Of a stretch of 64,000 nucleotides of DNA, positions 27,001 through 36,900 are shown piece after piece. How positions within the stretch are numbered: the first letter of the stretch is position 1; every line of letters begins with the position of its first letter. The position numbers were made by a program, and so were the translations under genes. Origin of the DNA: Unio delphinus (Eukaryota > Mollusca > Bivalvia > Unionida > Unionidae); assembly GCA_029339505.1 (NCBI GenBank), contig JAQISU010000114.1, forward strand, positions 3,832,001 through 3,896,000, given 5' to 3'. The notes under the pieces were generated by a model. It did not search any database. It saw nothing but the letters and a program-made list of their open reading frames with translations, and had not been told where the DNA came from.

Positions 27001-27941
27001 TAGACTGATGTAATTTATGTATTCCAAAAGTTAATGAATCATACAGAGTATGATTCTTGTCAAACTCAGAACTACACTGAGATACTTAATATCCATTATT
27101 AATGACTTCATATTACAAAAATTATGTGCCTTCAGTGAGAGAAATTGTATTTACTCAAATGGTTTAAATACAAAGGGAAATATCTTGGGTAATGCTAACA
27201 TTCAAAATTCACTCAATATTTTTTTCCCAAAGGAATATTTATTAATTGCTCTAACTCTAAAGGCTCACAATATGTCTGAATTTTATCAAAACTCATAAAA
27301 TCTTACTGGTGATTAACCATTTATCATCAATTAAACAAACATTATTTCAATTTTCAAATTCGGTTGTATTATTTATCCCTCCTCTAACATTAAAATTAAT
27401 TGATTTTTTTTTTCTCTGAAACTAATTACTGCCTAAACTGTTATACAGCAAAAATCTTGCCAAATAAGCCATTCCTGTATCATGCAGCATGATGTCCACC
27501 AAGTCCCATTTTCTTAACACCAGGCCAACCAGTCCTAACACTAACCTTTTAATGCTGAGCACAAAGCAAGGCAGTTGTTAGTATCATTTTTTGTAAGTCT
27601 TTGGTATGACTGCCAGATATCGAACCCACAAGCTCACATTACTGTTTTACCTAAATTACTGCACTTTGAAAATAAAAATGTTTAAACACAGTGTATAAAT
27701 AGTTTACATTATTATGTATAGATGCAGGAGAATTGAATGACAATAACAAAAGAAATATTGCATTAGTTTAAAAGTGCTTTTTATAATGAAGAGGAAGTTG
27801 ACCTGCACATTATTATATTGAACTATATTTTTTATATTACATATTGAGAATTATTAATGAAGATTTACTCACATCATCGACATAATGAACTACTACTTCA
27901 GATTTTGTACCCGGCCTGAAAGTAATTGATTCAAAAACTAC

Positions 27942-27983
<42 letters not shown>

Positions 27984-30900
27984 CTTGAAAACAATGTCTA
28001 TTTAACGACAATGCAAACACTAAAAAATTATAAACAAAAATTAAATATTATAATCAAATCCTATTTAATTATTGTTCTAATTATTACAAATAATTATTGT
28101 TTTAATTATTACAAATCTGAAAGTGTTAACGTGTTAATAATTGGATTGACTCCTTAAAAATAATAATTTCCATTAAAAATTTCTGAATAAAAGTTGTATT
28201 TCTGAATAAATCTTAAACACTTACAAAGAACAAGGTCTAAATGAACCTTTTGTACAATATATATCTGCCAATACATGTGAATTGGATGCACAAAAAATTA
28301 AGAAACTATTTTCATGATATCAGTATGGCACAGAAATGTTCTGTGTTAAATAACTACTTTTTATTAGTGTTTTTATTGAAGTTTATCATTCAAAATTAAT
28401 GTGGTGATAATAATACATTTGAAGTCAAATTCTTGAGACAACCTAAACAAACAACGCCTTCTTAATATTTGAATCAGTTCAAATACTTTACAGGTAAGCA
28501 ACATACCGTCCAAATGTCACAGTGTCGTCACTTCCACAATCAAACTCCATCAAAGGACGTATTCGACAATGCACTCGGATATTACCTCTCAGTTCCTTAA
28601 AGCAAATTTTAAAAATTACATGTACAGCAAGTTCAGAATATTCATATATTTCATTTACTATCATAAAAATAAACGTTCAAATGCCATTTGATAAAATATC
28701 ATAATTTATACTGTATATTTTTATACACATCAGCTATAAGGCCTCAAGGGAAATTACTTCTGTAACTAACTGAGTTACCTTATTGAAATAAAGTCATTAT
28801 TATTACCATTTTTATTATTATTAGTAGTAGTATATTTAAGGAGTTGTTCCTTTCAATATTTACAATCCAGATCTGATCTCTGAATCCTCAAACCATTATA
28901 TAAATAAACTAGTCACTGACAAACAATCAATAAAACATGTTAAGCTAAAAACAAAATTAAATATTTATTTACATTTTTAAGGAAACTATTTCATAAGAAA
29001 CTAAAATTTCTTCTTTCTGGTCACCTAATGAAAATTACTTTGGTCTCCATAAAAAGAAAGTTCAAGAAAAGAAAAGCATGATTTGAAGGTATTAAATAAG
29101 ATACAACAGACTTATTATAGCAAAAACAGAGGCAGCACAAAACAACTTTTTGAGGTTTTGAAAATAAATAACAAAGATTTTTGGGTTTTTTAAACTCACT
29201 TGAATGTAAAGTAATTCTAGTGGAACAAGAGTAAAGAATATTAGAATATGTGATAACAAATGGTAATTATTTACTTGTAACTTGCCAGTTAATGAAAGCA
29301 TTACCATAACACAACACAATATAACTGGTCACAACAAATTTCTCACAGTGAAACTTCTGTGAATCAGTACCGTGTAATGACTTGCTGTCATTGCAAAGAA
29401 CTCCATAATTCACTGTTTTAACCATATTACAACTTTCAATTGCAAACACACATCATTTGAACTGGTCCAAACCTCAATTACAATGAAAAAAAAGGTCAGT
29501 CCAATCAAACAAATAAAATGCAAATCTGTCATTTCATAATTGGCAAGCTTTACTGTTCCATATTTGACCCATTAATCAGACTCAGATGTCATTCCATAAT
29601 GGACCTGCTAATCAAACTCAGATCTGTCATTATATCATGGACCAGCCAATCAAACTCAGATAGGTCATTACACAATAGGCCAGCGAGTCGAACTCAGTTC
29701 TGTCATAACATCATGGGCCAGCCCATGAAACTATGACAAGTCATTACACAATGGGCCAGTGAGTCTAACTCATTTCTGTCATAACATCATGGGCCAGCCC
29801 ATGAAACTCAGTTCTGTCATAACATATGGACCAGCCAATCAAACTCAGATAGGTCATTATATCATGGGCCAGCCAGTCTAACTAAGTTCTGTCATAACAT
29901 CATGGGCCAGCCCATGAAACTCTGATAGGTCATTACACAATGGGTCAGCGAGTCTAACTCAGTTCTGTCATAACATCATGGGCCATCCAATTAAACTAGG
30001 TTCTGTCATTTCATAATGGGTTATCCAATCAAACTCAGATTTGTCATTTCATCATGGACCAGCCAATTAAACTCAGTTCTGTCATAACATCATGGGCCAG
30101 CCAATCAAACTCAGTTCTATCTATACATAATGGGCTATCCAATCAAACTCAGATTTGTAATTACATCATGGACCAGCCAATTAAACTCAGTTCTGTCATA
30201 ACATCATGGGCTAGCCAATCAAACTCAGTTCTGTCATTACATAATGGGCTATCCAATCAAACTCAGTTCTGTCATAACATCATGGGCCAGCCAATCAAAC
30301 TCAGTTCTGTCATAACATCATGGGCCAGCCAATCAAACTCAGATAGGTCATTACACAATGGGCCAGCCAATCAAACTCAGTTCTGTCATAATATCATGGG
30401 CCAGCCAATTAAACTCAGATAGGTCATTACACAATGGGGCAGCCAATCAAACTCAGTTCTGTCATTATATCATGGGCCAGCCAATCAAACTCAGATAGGT
30501 CATTACACAATGGACCAGCGAGTCTAACTCAGTACTGTCATAACATCAAGGGCCAGCCAATCAAATTCAGATCTGGCAATACATATTGGGCCAGCTAATC
30601 AAACTCAGAACTGTCATTACATCATGGGCAAGCCAATCAAATTCAAGTCTGTCATTACATCATGGGCCAGCCAATCAAACACAGATCTGCCATCAGATCA
30701 TGATCACTCAGATCTGTCATTAGTCATTATATCATGGTCCAGCGGATCACACTTAATGTCACAACATAATGGGTCATGTGATCAGAGTCGACACCATGCA
30801 TCCTGGTCTTAAGAAAACAATAGATCTTGAACTTACCATAAGAATATTATGAAGCTCTTGACGACGCTTTTTCTCTTTGTCATGTCTCTCCGTTATATCT

Positions 30901-33900
30901 TGAAGTGTGTCCTGCAAATGATTCAGCTGATCCTGCAGAGTAGACAGGCTCGAACTCTGTGACAGAAACATGTGCTTTTGTCGCTGTATCACAGAGTTTG
31001 CATTTGTCAACTCTTTTTGAAACTGCTGAGGAAGGTCTATGGCCACCTTCTGAAGTGAAGATGCCTGCCGACGGATTTGCTGAAAAATTAACATAAAAAA
31101 ATAAGACTTCATTTTTTTATTTTATCTAGTTGTGCAAGTTTACCTTCTTTCAAAACTTGGACATAAAATGCAGTCAGGATAATACTTTTACTATTACCTC
31201 ACTGGTGAATTATTAAAGATATTGTAATGTTAAAAGAAATGAAAGATAAACTGCTTTATTATCAGTCACAACTGTATCACAGCTTTCATAAACTTAGTTA
31301 CTCCTATAAAGATCTACCCGAAAAAGAGATAGAATATGATTCTAACTTAATATCTGATTTGAAAGCAGTAAAAAATCAAGGATGAACTGTATATAATTTT
31401 GATTTAAGTGTGAAGCCATAATCCTCCTAGTTGTTTATCCAACAGAATATTAGCTTTGTTTATGCATGAAACTCGATGACATATTTTATAATAAGAAAAA
31501 GAATATTTCATATGATTGGGGAACAGTAATGGCAGTTTTATTATTACAAATATCTTTTTAAAAGTTGGTGATTATGTATCATGTGGAAAACCATCACAAT
31601 TTTAGGAGACAGTCAGGTTCAGTGACAAAAAATTAGCTAGAAAATCTAGTTACCATACATACTTGCTTAAAAGTCCAACTAAAAAACATCAAAGACCCTC
31701 ATCTGCTGGCACATAATGAACTAACAGACCAGAGTCTATGTTGTTTGTTCTACATATTATTTCTAACAATATGCATAGATCCAGATATACTGGTGCATTA
31801 TACCATGGCATTTCATGATAGCAAGGTTTCTATTATAAGGCATATACTGGTGCATTATACCATGGCATTTCATTATAGCAAGGTTTCCATTATAAGGCAG
31901 GTATGGTCACTGATCCCGTTTCATTAAATGGTAACAAAATTTAATGTTCATGTACTTCATTAAATGACAGTCTTGCAATAAGATGATATGCTTTGTGAAT
32001 CTTCTTGACAGTCTTGCAATAAGATGGTATGCTTTGTGAGTCCTCTTGACAGTCTTGCAATAAGATGGTATGCTTTGTGAGTCCACTTGACAGTCTTGCA
32101 ATAAGATGGAATGCTGAGCAAGTCCACTTGACATAATGATATGCTTTGTGAGTCCTCTTGACAGTCTTGCAATAAGATGGTATGCTTTGTGAGTCCTCTT
32201 GACAGTCTTGCAATAAGATGGTATGCTTTGTGAGTCCACTTGACAGTCTTGCAATAAGATGATATGCTCTCTGAGTCCACTTGACAGTCTTGCAATAAGA
32301 TGGAATGCTGAGCAAGTCCACTTGACATAATGATTTGCTTTGTGAGTGCTCTTGACAGTCTTGCAATAAGATGATATGCTTTGTGAGTCCACTTGACATT
32401 CTTGCAATAAGATGATTTGCTTTGTGAGTCCTCTTGACACTTACAATAAGATGATATGCTTTGTGAGTTCTCTTGGATGTCTTGCAATAAAATGATATGC
32501 TTTGGGAGTCCACTTGACAGTCTTGTAATAAGATGATTTACTTTGTGAGTTCTCTTGACAGTCTTGCAATAAGATGATTTACTTTGTGAGTTCTCTTGAC
32601 AGTCTTGCAATAAGATTATTTGCTTTGTGAATCCTCTTCATGGTCTTGCAATAAAATGGTATGCTTTGTGAGTCCACTTGACAGTCTTGGAATAAGATGA
32701 TGTGTTTTTTGAGTCCTCTTCATAGTCTTGCAATAAGATGATATGCTTTGTGAGTCCACTTGACAGTAATGATTTGCTTTGTGAGTCCTCTTAACAGTCT
32801 TGCAATAAGATGATATGCTTTGTGAGTCCACTTGACGTTCTTGCAATAAGATGATTTACTTTGTGAGTTCTCTTGGATGTCTTGCAATAAGATGATATGC
32901 GTTGTGAGTCCTATTGACAGTGTTGTAATAGAGGGAAAACTTTAATGCACTTACACTGATTCTCTTATTGTGAAATTTAGAATTGTGTATAAAATTGAGA
33001 GTCAGGTGGAAATGGAAATCTTACATAGCAAATGACTTCTCAATTATATTTATTGACAAACCAGAGCCTGAGTGAAAATATATAATATTTTACTGAAAAA
33101 CAATGTTAATTTTAAAAACAAATTTAGGTTAGCATGGTCACAAGTCCAATTACACAGTTGATACCATAAACAAGAGATGACCACCAGTCTGAAGACCAAT
33201 TTTTCAGATAAATTGAAAGGTGAAAAAAGTTAATTTCTACTAGCAACATGTACTCACATCAAGTTCCTGCTTGAATTTAAAGGCACTTTCAGCAACACTC
33301 TGTTTGAATTGTAGCTCAGTCTCATATTGTGACTGTAAAACAGAAACTTCTTCTCTTGTGGTTTGGAGCATACTACGCAGCTGGGCCAGTTTAAGGTAGA
33401 GCATTGCATTCTCTGTTTCCAGTGCTGCAATACGTTCATCTTTTGTCTGCAAGAGATTTGAAACAATATTGATATAACCAAATGCAAGTTTAGAAACTTT
33501 GCTGCTAACTCCCCATTTTGAACCTGATGTAAAGCACGCCTTTCAATGCAGAAACAAAGTTCAATATAAACTGGATAAGTATACATGAAGAAAAGTGTAT
33601 CCAGATAGTAGTACATTAGAAAATAGAATTACTTGCAATAAATAAAACACTATCTAGAAAATCTGTAATATTGGTGTATCCAAAATATTTATATGCATAA
33701 AACATAAGTACACACAAAATATGCACATTCAGAAAAAAAATGCACACTGACTGTTCGAACTTTCTGAAGCAAATACAAGTGCATATTAGGTGTACAGCTG
33801 AGATAGAGTTCGTATTGCAAAATATGAACAACTGACCCTTCTCATGTTTCTAATTAACAAAGTAGCACAATAATTTTACTCCAAACCATTTGTAACATCC

Positions 33901-36900
33901 CATCATATTCTTTTTTAAATACTAAAGGCAAGATAAATATTGTAACATGACAGATATTTTACTACGGTAATCAATAACAATTAAATAATTGCATACAACC
34001 TCCACCAATTACAAATGTTTGTATATATAATTTAATATAAATTTTATGGTATTATAATCATAGCTGCATCAGGATATTTCTGTATAAGTTCAAAACTGTG
34101 AAGGAGATGGGTTTTAGTGCTCAAAAAAAAAAGTTACACAGGGTGATGGGAAATGTCATTTCTAAGACTCATTTGCCCCATATTTATAAAGAATGTACTT
34201 GCCCTTGCATTGTACACATGATCCATACAAAAAAAACTATTACATTACCATTAAAATAGTAGCTTTACCAAAAATAGTAAATATAAAAGTTAAGCCGATC
34301 CCCATCATAGGACTTAGTTCTTTTGCTTTAAAGTATACTATGTCTGGATGAGGTGGTGGTCAAGTAAACTCTCTTGGCATATATAAATCTGTTACACTGA
34401 CTGGAATATAGTGTTTCATAAGCTTGTGTGATTTTATTAGAATAGAATTAAGTATTTGACTTTAAATTAAATTTAGCAGGAAAGAATATTCAGTAACCCT
34501 TGTTATGATTTGCTCAATAACACAAAACATGGTTTGGTCTAACTACTTCAATGGCTAGATTACAAATTGACTAAAACAGAAAAGGCACCAGCAAACTAGT
34601 TTCTCACTCTTATGTTATCATAAGGCTTATAGGATTACAATTGAGTGAGTGCCTGGAGCTGACCTCAGGTGACTTGTAACTGTCAGATCTTATGTAGCAA
34701 CAGAATGTTAATACCATATTTTAACACAACTCTCCCTAAAACTGAGTTTTGTGTTTTGAACACTTCCAGTTTCTAATATTCGCAAGACACAGTATAATTA
34801 AGAAATATTGTCAAGTTCTGAGAAAATAATCTGTATCTTGCAGGTTTATTTATTAGATATATACTCCTTGTTCGAATCTCTCCTGTCTGGTCTGGCTCCT
34901 TGGTGACTAATGGCATCATGTCATTCAGTTCAGAGACCTCCTTGTTAGTAACTTTGTATGTATCATATACTTCTTGTAATGTCTCTTTTGTTTGTAATAA
35001 ATCTATTTGGTTTCTCCTGTATATTGTACCATCCTGGATTTTCACATCATATGTTCTTCCTTCTTTTTCTGACCAATACAGCTGGTTCTCAAAGATTTTG
35101 TCATTTGATTCTTACTTTGTCTCCAGAAGTCAGATTTGGAAACTCTTTATCTGTTCTATCATGCTATTTCTTTTGCCGATTTTTATTTTTACCTAGTTTC
35201 CACTTTAGGTTTCTTTCTTTTATAATTTGCAGATGTAGCTGTATGCTGGTAGCTGATAAATTTGATCGACGTCTTTGACTCATCAGTATTTATGTAAGAG
35301 ATCCTATATCATCAACTCGTGTATTTTGATACTCCAAAATTGATACATATGGACATATGAATATTTTCCGTCACTCTTTGCCTTAATGAGAATTCTTTTC
35401 ACAATTTTAAGTGGTTCTTTCTGCAAAACTATCAGTCTGTGGATACTTGGGACCTGATGATGTAGTGTGTTTGAATCCCCAGGATTTTGCAAACTGATCA
35501 TATACTTTGGAGGAGAACATTAGAATGTCCATTATAACTCTTTTACTTCTTGCAATATTTCATGTCCTGCAAAAACTTACTTTGAGTGTGTGGTTACTGT
35601 GCTTGCTCGTGTATTTTCTAACTTGGCAGCTTCAAAATATCTTGAGCAATAGTCTACAATCAGGACATAGTTGTTATTATTCCACACACACATTTTTTCA
35701 AACAATTTCCCATGGTGCAGTAGATCATATAACCGATAATGGATCTTTTTTATTTGAATTTCTGTATTCATGGCAAGTGAAACAATTTGAAACTATGTCT
35801 GCAATCATGCCAGGCCAATAAATAATGTATCTTGCAATTTGCTTTGTCTTTTCAATGCCCATATGACTTTTGTGCAACTCTTTTAGCATTTCTTTCTAAA
35901 GATCATCTGGAATTATAATCTTCTCTCCTTATACAACTAATCTATCTACATGTATTTCTCAAAATTCATCTCTGCAGTTCTAGAAATTTCTGTTTTCAAA
36001 AGGTATGAGATATTTATCATATGTCCATCCCTTCTGAATCATTTCTCATAATTTGGTCATTTTATTAACACATTTAGTTCCATTCATTTTTGCTTCTAAT
36101 GGTAATCTGAATATCTGACATAATCATCTGCACACAGCACTCAATTTCACTATCTATGTTCATCTCAGATGACTTCGTCTGTATGATCTTTATAATGTAT
36201 CTGCTACAATTAACTTTTTTCCTGGACAATATGTTAAGTTAAAACTGTACTTCTGCAGTCTTAAAAGCATTCTCAAAGGTGATGTGGCAGATAGAGGTTT
36301 CTTGAACATTGATCCCACTGGCTTATGATCCGACTCAACTTGTACTTGATGACCATAAGTATAATGATAAAATCTTTCAAAACCAAATAACACAGCAAGA
36401 AGTTCTTTTTTGATCAGTGCATACCTTGTTTCTGCATCTGTCACAGACCTTGATTCAAAATCTATGGGTATGCCCGACTGCATTAAGACTGCTCCGAATC
36501 CTGATTTTGATGCATCACATCTAACAATGACAGGCCTAACATTGAAGTATTTCAACACAGTCAAGTTTTTTGCTTAGAATCTGTACTCAGTAATATTTCA
36601 ATTCCTTTCTTGTCTGTCAGAGAGGGCATTTCTGTGACTGCTATTACGTTTTTCAGGGTCAGGTTTAAGGCCTGATGATGTCACCATGTGTCCCACTTAG
36701 CACACTTATGTTAGTCAAAATTGGCATGTTAACAAATTCAGTGTCTGATTTATTTCCTGGCATCTCTTTAAAACAATTTTCAGCTTTCCATCATGATCTT
36801 CATTTGAAGTTCCCCAAACAATTACGTCATCTGTTATCAGTCTCCACCACAGGAAGGTCATCAAAACACTGTGCCATGTATTTCTGGAAAACGTCTTGAG

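Noticed and set aside
31907..32846. Four overlapping - strand open frames of up to 216 codons
   Set aside because: By-products of the 41-bp minisatellite in the kinesin intron.
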